Shown here one piece after another: positions 26,424-35,364 of a DNA stretch of 64,000 bases (within the stretch, counting starts at the first letter, position 1; each line of letters starts with the position of its first letter). This DNA comes from JBDXHU01 sp039989475 (GTDB lineage Bacteria > Pseudomonadota > Gammaproteobacteria > Pseudomonadales > Halieaceae). Location of the stretch: NCBI GenBank assembly GCA_039989475.1, contig JBDXHU010000002.1:310001-374000 (forward strand). Reading direction: 5' to 3'. Both the position numbers and the translations under genes were made by a program. The notes beneath the pieces were generated by a model, which had not been told where the DNA came from, did not search any database, and was given only the letters and a program-made list of their open reading frames with translations.

Positions 26424-26975
26424 ATGCATACATCAGCGAAAGAACTCGAAGATGGGCTGGAAGCTATAAGGCTTTCGCCGAAGGACTGTGGGCTTGTAGA
26501 ACAGATTGTGTGCCGCCCCGGTGTTGGCGAGAGGCAGGAGTTGGAAGCCGCAGAGTTGGATGTAAGCCTCGGGCTGGTCGGTGATAACTGGCTGGCAAGA
26601 GGCAATAGAAAAACAGACGATGGCGCTGCCCATCCTGAGATGCAGCTGAATTTGATGAACTCCAGGGCGATTACCCTGATAGCCCGGGACAGGGAACGCT
26701 GGAAGCTGGCCGGTGACCAGTTCTTCGTCGATCTGGATCTGAGCCCTGAAAATTTGCCGCCTGGTACCAGACTCGCAATTGGTCAGGCATGCATCGAAAT
26801 AACAGCAGAGCCTCATTTAGGCTGCAAGAAGTTCATCGAGCGCTTTGGCAAGGATGCAGCAATCTTCGTGAATTCCGCCGTCGGTAAGTCGCTCAATTTA
26901 CGCGGCATTAACGCCAAAGTAATTCAGCCGGGTATTGTTAAGCTGCGCTCTGAGATCAAAAAAATAGACGCGTAA
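26424..26975 (+). CDS. MOSC domain-containing protein
   Basis: The 183-residue protein has the MOSC fold found at the C terminus of molybdenum-cofactor sulfurases and in YiiM-like proteins: residues near the N terminus carry VEQIVCRPGVGERQ, then GLVGDNWLARG, a central LMNSRAITLIA, and AEPHLGCKKFIERFG with the conserved cysteine. It may transfer or bind sulfur or a pterin cofactor; its substrate is unknown. It stands alone between the small membrane-protein gene and the convergent ygiQ gene. Confidence 0.82.
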   Translation: MHTSAKELEDGLEAIRLSPKDCGLVEQIVCRPGVGERQELEAAELDVSLGLVGDNWLARGNRKTDDGAAHPEMQLNLMNSRAITLIARDRERWKLAGDQFFVDLDLSPENLPPGTRLAIGQACIEITAEPHLGCKKFIERFGKDAAIFVNSAVGKSLNLRGINAKVIQPGIVKLRSEIKKIDA

Positions 26976-27033
26976 GAAGACAGGCAATTCGGCATCCTGA
27001 TCAGTGCCTATCCAGGCCCTTTGTGCTGGTTTC

Positions 27034-29205
27034 CTACCTGCGCTTCCTGGCCGGTCGTTTAGGGTTGCGCGGCAAGCCCGTGTGCTGGGTCTTGAAGGGT
27101 CGCCCGGCACCGGCGCGCTGTTTTGCGTTGGGGCCTGGCTGGCGCGGTGGAATCAGTTGGTGCTGGCCGTAGCCGATCAGTTTGTACAGTCCCATTTCCT
27201 TCAGCGCCTTGCGTAGCATCGGCCAGTTGTCAGGGTCGTGATAGCGTAAGAAGGCCTTGTGTAGCTTGCGCTGGCGCATACCTTTTACGGTCGGCATGCC
27301 CTCATCGCTGCGGCGAACCCGTGCCAGCGGATTGCGTCCACTGTGATACATCGCGGTGGCGGTGGCCATCGGCGAGGGGTAGAAGGTTTGTACCTGGTCG
27401 GCACGAAAACCATTCTGCTTCAGCCACAGCGCCAAATTGACCATGTCGCGGTCGCTGGTGCCGGGATGGGCGGCGATGAAGTAGGGGATCAGGTACTGTT
27501 CCTTGCCGGCTTCCTTTGAATACTTCTCAAACATTTTCTTGAAAGCATCGTAGGTGCCTATGCCCGGCTTCATCATTTTGTTGAGCGGGCCTTCCTCGGT
27601 GTGCTCCGGCGCTATCTTCAGGTAACCGCCGACATGGTGAGTCACCAGTTCCTTGACGTAGGCTGGAGTCCGCACGGCGATGTCGTAGCGCAGCCCGGAT
27701 GCGATCAACACTTTCTTGATGCCCGGCAGCTCGCGCGCTGCACGGTACAGTTCGACCAATGGCATCTGGTCGGTGTTGAGGTTCTTGCATATGCCGGGAT
27801 AGACGCAGCTCAGTTTGCGACAGGCCGCTTCGATCTCTTTGGTCTTGCAAGCCAGGCGCCACATGTTGGCGGTGGGGCCGCCCAGGTCGGAGATAACGCC
27901 GGTGAAGCCCGGGGTCTTGTCCCGTATGTTTTCCACTTCCCTGAGAATTGATTCCTGGGAGCGGTTCTGGATGATACGGCCCTCGTGCTCGGTAATAGAG
28001 CAGAAGGTGCAGCCGCCGAAACAGCCGCGCATGATGTTCACCGAGAAGCGAATCATTTCCCAGGCCGGAATCTTTGCCTCGCCGTATTCCGGGTGAGCGA
28101 TGCGCTGGTAGGGCAGGTCAAATACCCAGTCCATTTCCTCAGTGGTCAGTGGAATGGGGGGCGCATTGAGCCACACTTCCCGGTCGCCGTGAGCCTGCAC
28201 CAGTGGGCTGGCGTTATAGGGGTTGGTCTCCTTGTGCAGCACACGGGAGGCATGGGCGTAGAGCACGCTGTCCTCTTTTACCTGCTCATAGGAGGGAATG
28301 CGAATAACGGTCTGGCCGCTGCGCTTGAGGCTGCTCTGGCGCGGCACCAGCTTGACCGCCTGCACTTCAGGCTCATCCTGCATTTTTTCCTTGGCGGTAT
28401 CGCAGGTGGCGGGTGACTCCATGGCATAGGGGTCGGGGTGCGGATCGACCGGGCCTATCGGGTCGACATCACTGGAGTCGATCACCTGCCAGTCTTCGGG
28501 AATACGTTTGCGCACGAAAGCGGTTCCGCGTAGATCGCGAATCTGCTGTATGGATTCACCGGCGGCGAGGCGGTGGGCCAGGTCGATAATGGCGCGTTCC
28601 GCGTTGCCGTACAGCAGGATGTCGGCACGACTGTCCAACAGCACCGAGCGGCGAATCTTGTCGCTCCAGTAATCGTAGTGCGCAATACGACGCAGGCTGG
28701 CCTCGATGGAGCCGACCACCAGGGGTACATCCTTGTAGGCCTCGCGCACGCGCTGGCTGTAAACCACCACGGCCCGGTCCGGACGGCGCCCACCTTCATT
28801 GCCGGGTGTATAGGCATCATCATTGCGCCGCTTGCGATCGGCGGTGTAGCGGTTGATCATGGAATCCATGTTGCCGGCGGCAATACCGAAGAACAGGTTG
28901 GGCTTGCCGAGAATTTTGTAGGGCTCGGCGCTGTCCCAGGCTGGCTGGGCGATAATGCCTACCCGAAAACCCTGGGCTTCCAGCACGCGGCCAATCACAG
29001 CCATGCCAAAGCTGGGGTGGTCGACGTAGGCGTCGCCGGTGACGATGATGATGTCACAGCTGTCCCAGCCCAATGCATCCATTTCGGCCCGGCTCATAGG
29101 CAGGAAGGGCGCAGGCCCAAAGCACTCGGCCCAATACTTGCGATAGTTATAAATCGCCGGCGGCGACGCAGGGGTGTTTTTTGACTTGGCAGCGACTTCA
29201 CTCAT
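27034..29205 (-). CDS. ygiQ: YgiQ family radical SAM protein
   Basis: The 723-residue protein matches the YgiQ group throughout. The N-terminal B12-binding-like region begins MSRAEMDALGWDSCDIIIVTGDAYVDHPSF, the iron-sulfur motif is RGCFGGCTFCSI (CX3CX2C), and the C terminus is a basic tail. It carries a [4Fe-4S] cluster and cleaves S-adenosylmethionine; the reaction of YgiQ is not established. The region around residues 240-290 is acidic and variable. The gene is monocistronic or forms an operon with the potassium channel 29 bases upstream. Confidence 0.93.
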   Translation of the reverse strand: MSEVAAKSKNTPASPPAIYNYRKYWAECFGPAPFLPMSRAEMDALGWDSCDIIIVTGDAYVDHPSFGMAVIGRVLEAQGFRVGIIAQPAWDSAEPYKILGKPNLFFGIAAGNMDSMINRYTADRKRRNDDAYTPGNEGGRRPDRAVVVYSQRVREAYKDVPLVVGSIEASLRRIAHYDYWSDKIRRSVLLDSRADILLYGNAERAIIDLAHRLAAGESIQQIRDLRGTAFVRKRIPEDWQVIDSSDVDPIGPVDPHPDPYAMESPATCDTAKEKMQDEPEVQAVKLVPRQSSLKRSGQTVIRIPSYEQVKEDSVLYAHASRVLHKETNPYNASPLVQAHGDREVWLNAPPIPLTTEEMDWVFDLPYQRIAHPEYGEAKIPAWEMIRFSVNIMRGCFGGCTFCSITEHEGRIIQNRSQESILREVENIRDKTPGFTGVISDLGGPTANMWRLACKTKEIEAACRKLSCVYPGICKNLNTDQMPLVELYRAARELPGIKKVLIASGLRYDIAVRTPAYVKELVTHHVGGYLKIAPEHTEEGPLNKMMKPGIGTYDAFKKMFEKYSKEAGKEQYLIPYFIAAHPGTSDRDMVNLALWLKQNGFRADQVQTFYPSPMATATAMYHSGRNPLARVRRSDEGMPTVKGMRQRKLHKAFLRYHDPDNWPMLRKALKEMGLYKLIGYGQHQLIPPRQPGPNAKQRAGAGRPFKTQHTGLPRNPKRPARKRR

Positions 29206-29234
29206 GATTCTTGATACCTACGCTGCTGGGCAGC

Positions 29235-30047
29235 TTATAGATGTGTGCCGCAATATTTGCAGTAGTGGGCGTCGACCTCGTGGCCGGTGCGTTCGCAGTT
29301 GGAGCAGTTCACTTTGGAGCGCTCGCGGTTAATCTCCTGGGCCAGCTCGGCGGTGATAATACCGGTGGGTATGGCAATAATGGCATAGCCAGTCAGCATA
29401 CCCAGCGACGCTATGGTCTGTCCCGCCGCTGTGTGCGGCACCACGTCGCCATAGCCGACTGTGGTAATGGTCACGATGGCCCAATAGATACTCTTGGGGA
29501 TGGTGTTGAAGCCGTTATCCGGACCTTCGATCACGTACATCAGGCAACCAAAAATCGTTGTTAATACCAGCATCAAGGAGAAAAACACAAAGATTTTACG
29601 CCGCGAGTTGCGCAGCGAGCGAGCCAGTACATTGGCCTCGCTGAGGAACTGCAGCAGGCGCAATACCCGGAAAATACGCAGGATCCGTAACAGCCGGATT
29701 ATTAGCAGCGAGTTGGCACCCGGTATGATGAGGGCCAGGTAGGTGGGCAGTATTGCCAGCAGGTCGACGATGCCGAAGGCGCTGAGTGCATAGTGCCTGC
29801 GATTAGGTGAGCACCACAGCCTGGTCGCGTATTCCACAGTAAAAATAGCGGTGAAGCCCCATTCCAGTTGCAGGAACAGCTCGCCGTAGTCGGCGTGGTA
29901 TTCGGGGATAGAATCCAATACCACCACGCCCACACTAAGGAGTATGAGCAGGATGAGGCTGATGTCGAAGTTGCGGCCAGCGCCGGCGGCGGTGCCGAAA
30001 ATGACGTGGGCCGTGCTGCGCTGCAGTGGGGTTTGTTCTCTTTCCAT
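29235..30047 (-). CDS. Voltage-gated-type potassium channel with C-terminal zinc ribbon
   Basis: The approximately 270-residue protein has six membrane segments in the order of voltage-gated channels. An S4-like helix, LLIIRLLRILRIFRVLRLLQ, carries regularly spaced arginines, and the pore loop is TITTVGYGDVVP, the potassium selectivity filter. After the last helix comes GIITAELAQEINRER and then a four-cysteine zinc ribbon, CSNCERTGHEVDAHYCKYCG, which is an uncommon ending. The start is uncertain: ATG at 30047 is taken, but a GTG at 30074 is in frame and neither has a clear ribosome site. It is read away from the PhzF gene. Confidence 0.9.
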   Translation of the reverse strand: MEREQTPLQRSTAHVIFGTAAGAGRNFDISLILLILLSVGVVVLDSIPEYHADYGELFLQLEWGFTAIFTVEYATRLWCSPNRRHYALSAFGIVDLLAILPTYLALIIPGANSLLIIRLLRILRIFRVLRLLQFLSEANVLARSLRNSRRKIFVFFSLMLVLTTIFGCLMYVIEGPDNGFNTIPKSIYWAIVTITTVGYGDVVPHTAAGQTIASLGMLTGYAIIAIPTGIITAELAQEINRERSKVNCSNCERTGHEVDAHYCKYCGTHL

Positions 30048-30135
30048 AGTATTCACGTCGGCGATTGTTGGCACTATAGAGCATCGGCGTCACAATGAGT
30101 AGATTCACCCAGGCTTACACATTACGGAGATTCGC

Positions 30136-30918
30136 GTGAAACTCGATCAATACCAGGTCAGTGCCTTTACCCAACAGCAGTTTGGCGGCAATCCCGCCGC
30201 GGTCGTGCCACTACAGGAATGGCTGCCACGGGAGACCATGCTGGCGATTGCGGCAGAAAATAATCTGTCTGAAACCGCATTCTTTCTACCCGAGGGCGAT
30301 GACTTCCTGTTGCGCTGGTTTACCCCGCAGGTGGAAGTAGAGCTGTGCGGGCACGCGACCCTGGCGACCGCCCATGTGCTGTTCAATGAGCTGGGACACT
30401 CTGCACAAACTATTCGATTTCTGACTTACAGTGGCGAGTTACTGGTGAGTCAGGATGAGCGGGGTATCTGCCTGGACCTGCCGGTACACGACATCAGCGA
30501 GACGAGCGCCGATGCGGCCATTGTCACCGCGTTGGGCTGCGAACCACTTGTCGCTTACGCCGCCCCGTCCTGGGTGTATCGCTATGCGAGTGAGCAACAG
30601 ATCAGGGAGCTGTCACCGGACTTTCGCGCTTTGCTGGCAGCGACCGATCTGCCCGTGATAGTTACCGCGCCCGGCGACCAGGTCGATTTCGTATCGCGCT
30701 TCTTTGGCCCCCAGGTCGGTATTGATGAAGACCCGGTTACCGGCTCGGCCCACTGTGCGCTGGTGCCGCTGTGGGCAGATCGACTAGGCAAACAACAGTT
30801 TTCCGCGCGGCAGCTGTCAGCCCGGGGTGGAGATCTGGACTGTGAACTACTCGGCCAACGGGTCTTGCTGCGCGGTTATGGCCTGACTTTCCTGCGCGGA
30901 CAAATCGAGTTCGATTGA
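30136..30918 (+). CDS. PhzF family epimerase/isomerase-like protein
   Basis: The 260-residue protein is a member of the PhzF/DapF-fold group: QVSAFTQQQFGGNPAAVV near the N terminus with ENNLSETAF, and in the second half VDFVSRFFGPQVGIDEDPVTGSAHCAL. The conserved glutamate of PhzF is in NLSETAF. Family members isomerise small acids; outside phenazine clusters the substrate is unknown, and no phenazine genes are near. The start is GTG with a CGGAG ribosome site. The last 72 bases overlap the convergent tesA gene. Confidence 0.9.
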   Translation: MKLDQYQVSAFTQQQFGGNPAAVVPLQEWLPRETMLAIAAENNLSETAFFLPEGDDFLLRWFTPQVEVELCGHATLATAHVLFNELGHSAQTIRFLTYSGELLVSQDERGICLDLPVHDISETSADAAIVTALGCEPLVAYAAPSWVYRYASEQQIRELSPDFRALLAATDLPVIVTAPGDQVDFVSRFFGPQVGIDEDPVTGSAHCALVPLWADRLGKQQFSARQLSARGGDLDCELLGQRVLLRGYGLTFLRGQIEFD

Positions 30919-31608
30919 GCCCTGCTGTGTTAGCAGGGGTTCCAGGTGAGGCCAGACATTGGAGAGCAGCAAGGGCTGGGCCGCCGCCGTGGGGTGAATG
31001 CCGTCCGCCTGCATCAAGCTGGCGTCGGTCGCCACGCCATCGAGCATGAAGGGGCTCATGGCAACACCGGTTTCACTGGCAATCTTTACAAAACTGGCGC
31101 GGAAGGCCTGGCTGTAGCGCGCACCGTAGTTGGGCGGAATCTCCATGGCCAGCATCAATACGCCGGCGCCACTGGCGCTGGCTTGATCGACAATGCTACG
31201 CAGATTGTCACGCAAGCGCTTTACCGGGTAGCCGCGCAGGCCGTCATTGCCGCCCAACTCCACAATGACCACCGCGGGTTGGTGAAACTCCAGTAGCCTG
31301 GGTAGTCGCGCGGCGGCGCCGGCACTGGTTTCGCCGCTGATACTGGCATTGACCACCTGGTATTGTGCGTGCTCTTGTGCGATTCGTCCCGCCAGCAGGG
31401 CGACCCAGCCCTGCTCTAGAGACATGCCATAGGCGGCGCTGATACTATCGCCCAGCACAAGAATGTTGCGGGGACTTGTTGCCCTCTCGACATTAGCTGT
31501 CGCTGCAACGGCCGGTGATCCAAGACTCGTTGGAACGGCTATAAACAGGTAGAGCACGGTCAACAACAGGCCCAGGCCTGCGACCTCCAGGGAATTACGG
31601 TAAGTCAT
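30847..31608 (-). CDS. tesA: Periplasmic acyl-CoA thioesterase/arylesterase, SGNH family
   Basis: The 253-residue protein has a signal peptide and the SGNH blocks: ILVLGDSISAAYGM (catalytic serine), NASISGETSAGAAARL, VIVELGGNDGLRG, and MQADGIHPTAAAQ with the D-x-x-H pair. It hydrolyses thioesters and esters in the periplasm. It is divergent from an ABC transporter pair, the same arrangement as tesA-ybbA-ybbP in E. coli. The ATG at 31608 shares two bases with the ATG of ybbA on the other strand, since TCATGA contains both starts. The C terminus has a 25-residue polar extension overlapping the PhzF gene antisense. Confidence 0.92.
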   Translation of the reverse strand: MTYRNSLEVAGLGLLLTVLYLFIAVPTSLGSPAVAATANVERATSPRNILVLGDSISAAYGMSLEQGWVALLAGRIAQEHAQYQVVNASISGETSAGAAARLPRLLEFHQPAVVIVELGGNDGLRGYPVKRLRDNLRSIVDQASASGAGVLMLAMEIPPNYGARYSQAFRASFVKIASETGVAMSPFMLDGVATDASLMQADGIHPTAAAQPLLLSNVWPHLEPLLTQQGSIELDLSAQESQAITAQQDPLAE

Positions 31609-32272
31609 GATCAAAACGAAGAATCTCCTCAAGCGTGTCCCACTGGCTGAGGGACAGTTGGAAATACTGAAAGGGATCGACATCGAAATCAAGGCTCACG
31701 AGTCGGTAGCCATTGTCGGCGCCTCGGGTTCGGGCAAGTCGACCCTGCTCGGCTTGCTGGCCGGACTCGATGAGTCCAGTGAGGGCGATGTCTGGGTTGA
31801 CGGGATTTCACTGGCCAGTCTGAACGAGGATGAGCGGGCGCGCTTGCGCGCGGACAAGATCGGTTTTGTGTTCCAGTCCTTTCAGTTGCTACCCAGCCTG
31901 ACTGCCCTGGAAAACGTCATGCTGCCGCTGGAATTGCATGGTGCTGCCGATGCGGCGACCAGGGCAGAACATTTTCTCGGCCGGGTCGGCCTGGCGGAGC
32001 GCATGGATCACTACCCCAAACAATTGTCGGGAGGCGAGCAGCAGCGGGTGGCGATAGCCAGGGCCTTTGCCGCCGAGCCGGCGATCCTGTTTGCCGACGA
32101 GCCGACCGGTAACCTGGACACCGAAACCGGCGCCCAGGTAATAGATCTTTTGTTTGAGATAAACCGGGAGCAGGGCGCCACCCTGGTGCTGGTTACTCAC
32201 GAGATGCGCCTGGCCGATCGCTGTGACCGTCGTCTCCGCCTGCACGGCGGAGAGCTGGTTGCGGAGGATTAA
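31607..32272 (+). CDS. ybbA: ABC transporter ATP-binding protein YbbA
   Basis: The 221-residue protein has Walker A GASGSGKST (about 38-46), signature LSGGEQQRVAIARAF and Walker B ILFADEPTGNLD. It is of the LolD/MacB-like exporter class and provides energy to the FtsX-like permease encoded six bases downstream. The pair is conserved next to tesA in gammaproteobacteria; its substrate is not firmly established. Confidence 0.93.
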   Translation: MIKTKNLLKRVPLAEGQLEILKGIDIEIKAHESVAIVGASGSGKSTLLGLLAGLDESSEGDVWVDGISLASLNEDERARLRADKIGFVFQSFQLLPSLTALENVMLPLELHGAADAATRAEHFLGRVGLAERMDHYPKQLSGGEQQRVAIARAFAAEPAILFADEPTGNLDTETGAQVIDLLFEINREQGATLVLVTHEMRLADRCDRRLRLHGGELVAED

Positions 32273-32278
32273 GCGCCG

Positions 32279-34747
32279 ATGACGGCCTTGCGGATGTTGT
32301 TGCGCGACTGGCGTGGTGGGGAGCTGGGTGTGCTCTTGGCGGCCCTGATTGTGGCCGTGGCCATCGTCTCCGGTATTAGTGCCTTCACTACCCGCTTGCA
32401 GAGCAGTCTGGAACAGGAGAGTCATCGCTTCCTGGCCGCCGACAGGGTGGTTTCTGGCTCCAGGGCCCAGCCTCTGGAGTGGGCAGCGCATGCCGAAGGG
32501 CAGGGCTTGCAACTGGCCAATATCCTGACCTTCCCTTCCATGGTGTATGCCGGCGAAGAAGATATGTACCTGGCCTCGGTCAAGGCGGCAAGCGATGCCT
32601 ACCCGCTGCGGGGCGAGTTACAGATGAGCGCGCAGCCCTTTGGGGACTCCGAGATTCGCAGACAGGGACCCGTGCCCGGAACGGTCTGGCTGGATTCCCG
32701 ATTGTTCGCCCTGCTCAATGTCGAAGTGGGCGGCAGGGTGAATATCGGCGATGGTGACTTCGAAGTGACCGCCGCCCTGCGCAGTGAGCCGGACCAGGCC
32801 AGCGGTTTCCTCGGCTATGGTCCACGGGTTTTGATGCACATCGATGACATTCCGGCCACCAGGGTGGTGCAACCCGGTAGCCGGGTCGAGTATCGCTTGT
32901 TGCTGGCCGGACCGGAGGCAGAGCTGGATCAGTATATCGCCTGGCTGGAACCACAAATGCAGAACGGCCAGCGCCTGCTGGATGTCAGTAATAACCAGCG
33001 CGGTATCGGTCGCGCCCTGGAGCGGGCCGAGAGTTTTCTGCTGCTGGCCGGCAGCCTGGGTGTCGTACTGGCGGGTGTCGCTATCGCCCTGGCGGCGCGG
33101 CGCTTCAGCGAAAGGCACTACGATTATGTCGCCATTATGAAAAGCCTTGGTGCAGATTCAGGCACCATCAATCGACTCTATGCGTTTAGCTTATTGCTGC
33201 TTGGCACACTGGCGACCTTGTGTGGTGCCGGCCTGGGATGGGGCTTGCAGGCGCTGTTTTTTGAGCTCTTCGCCGACGCTTTACCGGTGATGCCTGGGCC
33301 CGCTGGTGCACGCCCCTATATCGTTGGCGCCGCCACGGCGCTGGTGTGTTTGCTCAGTTTTGCCTGGCCACCCCTGAGTCGCCTCGGTGGCGCCTCACCG
33401 TTGAGGGTATTGCGTCGTGATCTGCCCGATGAGACCCGGCGCTCGGTATTCGATAACTTGCTTGGCCTGGCTGCGGTACTGTTGCTGATGCTGTGGTATA
33501 GCGGCGATGTCGCCCTGACCCTGGCAGTATTGGCGGGACTTGCGGTCTCGGCCAGCCTGGCGGCGGTAGTCGCACTCTTGTTATTGCGCGGCGGTCGCCT
33601 GGCGGGTATGCGGGCGGGCAGCATCTGGCGCCTGGCGCTGGCCGGTTTGCAGCGACGTGGCGGCGCCAACACCCTGCAGGTAGTGATCTTTTCCCTGGCC
33701 ATCATGTTGCTGTTGGTATTGCTGCTGGTGCGAACCTCGTTAATAGAAGAGTGGCAAATGCAGCTGCCGGAAGGTACGCCCAATCATTTCCTGCTCAATA
33801 TCGCGCCACATGAAGTCAATGCTGTACGTGAATCGCTGACACGTAAAGCGGTGCTTTCGCAGCCCCTGTATCCAATGATTCGCGGGCGTATTACCCACGT
33901 CAACGGCGAGGCGCTGGGTAGTGGTGACGGAGCCGATCCGGATCGGCGCGAACGCGAAACCAACTTGACCTGGTCCAATGAAATTCCACCCGATAACGAA
34001 CTGGTGGCGGGGCAGTGGTGGCAGCCAGATACCAGTGAGCCCCTGGTCTCGGTGGAAGAGGGCATCGCCGAGCGCATGCAATTGCAAGTGGGCGACACAG
34101 TGAGTTACATGATTGGCTCGCTGCCACTGGAAGTGACGGTGGCCAGTATTCGTCGGCTCGACTGGGAGAGTATGCAGCCCAACTTCTTCATGGTGTTTCC
34201 ACCGGCTGTATTGCAGGGCTATGCGGCGACGTTCATGACCAGCTTTCATCTTGAGGCCAAGGACAAGCGCTTCCTCAACGAGTTTATTCGCAGCTATCCA
34301 ACGGTCAGCGTGATCGAGATGGATTTGGTAATTGCCCAGGTGCGAACAATTATCGCCCAGGTCTCAGCGGCTATCGAGCTGGTGTTGGCCGTCATCCTCG
34401 CGGCGGGCGCCCTGGTCCTGATCGCCGGCGTGCAGTCCAGCGTGGATGCGCGCTTGTATGAGGGCGCTATTTTGCGCGCTCTCGGCGCCAGCCGCGGCCT
34501 GATTCTCGGCAGTGTGGTGATCGAGTTCGCGGCCCTGGGTCTGTTTGCCGGTCTGCTGGCGACTGTGGCGGCGGAGATAGCGGTAGCCATCCTGCAAACC
34601 CAGGCGCTGGACATGAGCTATAGCCCGCACCCGGAGATATGGCTGCTGGGGCCGCTGCTGGCGGTGTTGATGATCGGTGCCCTGGGCGTGTGGAACTGCC
34701 GACGGGTTGTTTCCAGCCCGCCCCTATTGGTACTGCGAGAGCTCTAG
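32279..34747 (+). CDS. ybbP: ABC transporter permease YbbP, FtsX-like
   Basis: The 822-residue protein has an N-terminal membrane segment (LGVLLAALIVAVAIVSGISAF), a large periplasmic domain (about 45-250), and two FtsX-type membrane blocks (around 255-480 and 690-815) typical of YbbP/MacB-like mechanotransmission permeases, including YDYVAIMKSLGADSGTI and GAILRALGASRGLILGSVVI. It works with YbbA. GGAGG in the end of ybbA serves as ribosome site. The stop overlaps the convergent TetR gene by four bases. Confidence 0.92.
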   Translation: MTALRMLLRDWRGGELGVLLAALIVAVAIVSGISAFTTRLQSSLEQESHRFLAADRVVSGSRAQPLEWAAHAEGQGLQLANILTFPSMVYAGEEDMYLASVKAASDAYPLRGELQMSAQPFGDSEIRRQGPVPGTVWLDSRLFALLNVEVGGRVNIGDGDFEVTAALRSEPDQASGFLGYGPRVLMHIDDIPATRVVQPGSRVEYRLLLAGPEAELDQYIAWLEPQMQNGQRLLDVSNNQRGIGRALERAESFLLLAGSLGVVLAGVAIALAARRFSERHYDYVAIMKSLGADSGTINRLYAFSLLLLGTLATLCGAGLGWGLQALFFELFADALPVMPGPAGARPYIVGAATALVCLLSFAWPPLSRLGGASPLRVLRRDLPDETRRSVFDNLLGLAAVLLLMLWYSGDVALTLAVLAGLAVSASLAAVVALLLLRGGRLAGMRAGSIWRLALAGLQRRGGANTLQVVIFSLAIMLLLVLLLVRTSLIEEWQMQLPEGTPNHFLLNIAPHEVNAVRESLTRKAVLSQPLYPMIRGRITHVNGEALGSGDGADPDRRERETNLTWSNEIPPDNELVAGQWWQPDTSEPLVSVEEGIAERMQLQVGDTVSYMIGSLPLEVTVASIRRLDWESMQPNFFMVFPPAVLQGYAATFMTSFHLEAKDKRFLNEFIRSYPTVSVIEMDLVIAQVRTIIAQVSAAIELVLAVILAAGALVLIAGVQSSVDARLYEGAILRALGASRGLILGSVVIEFAALGLFAGLLATVAAEIAVAILQTQALDMSYSPHPEIWLLGPLLAVLMIGALGVWNCRRVVSSPPLLVLREL

Positions 34748-35364
34748 TCTTCCCGGCGAATACCGGCGATGAATATGCGCACATCCAGGTCGACCTGGCG
34801 CTCCAGGTCAATGTGCCGCTCGAACAACTGCGGCGTATCCACTTTCAGCGTGGCCAGTCCGTGAATGCCGGACCAGCCTGCATTGGCCAGGTAATGATCG
34901 TCTTCGGCGCGGAAGATTCCCTGTTCTATGCCACGGCGCATGATGTCCCTGACCAGTTCGTAGGTGTCGCGACTGGCCTGGCGTAACTCCGGGTACAATT
35001 CCTGCGGCTGCAGGGTGGGGCCGAACATCAATTTGAACAGGTCGGGATTACTAATAGCGTAGTTAACATAGCAGTGTGCAAAGGCGTGCATCTGCTCGAT
35101 CGGGCTGGCACCGGCACGGCGGCCGGCGGCCTCCAGCGAGGTCAGCAGCTTGTGATAACCGCGGGTCGCCAGCGCCGCCAGCAGTTCGCTCTTGTCGCGG
35201 AAATGTCTATAGGGCGCGGTCTGGGAAACCCCAACCGCGCGCGCCAGCGCCCTCAGGCTAAGCTCATCGGCACCAGCTTCAGCCAGTTCCCGCTCGGCCG
35301 TGTTCAGCAGTTCGTTGCGCAGGTTGCCGTGGTGGTAGCTCTTTGGCTCAATTGCCTCGGACAT
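34744..35364 (-). CDS. TetR family regulator
   Basis: The 206-residue protein has a TetR DNA-binding domain (LLNTAERELAEAGADELSLR and ARAVGVSQTAPYRHFRDKSELLAALA) and a C-terminal helical domain with the pattern of the WHG-type group (NYAISNPDLFKLMFGPTL). Its ATG overlaps the TGA stop of malate dehydrogenase (TGATG), so it is translated with mdh. That makes it a possible sensor of carbon or acyl status, but its targets are unknown. Confidence 0.92.
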   Translation of the reverse strand: MSEAIEPKSYHHGNLRNELLNTAERELAEAGADELSLRALARAVGVSQTAPYRHFRDKSELLAALATRGYHKLLTSLEAAGRRAGASPIEQMHAFAHCYVNYAISNPDLFKLMFGPTLQPQELYPELRQASRDTYELVRDIMRRGIEQGIFRAEDDHYLANAGWSGIHGLATLKVDTPQLFERHIDLERQVDLDVRIFIAGIRRED

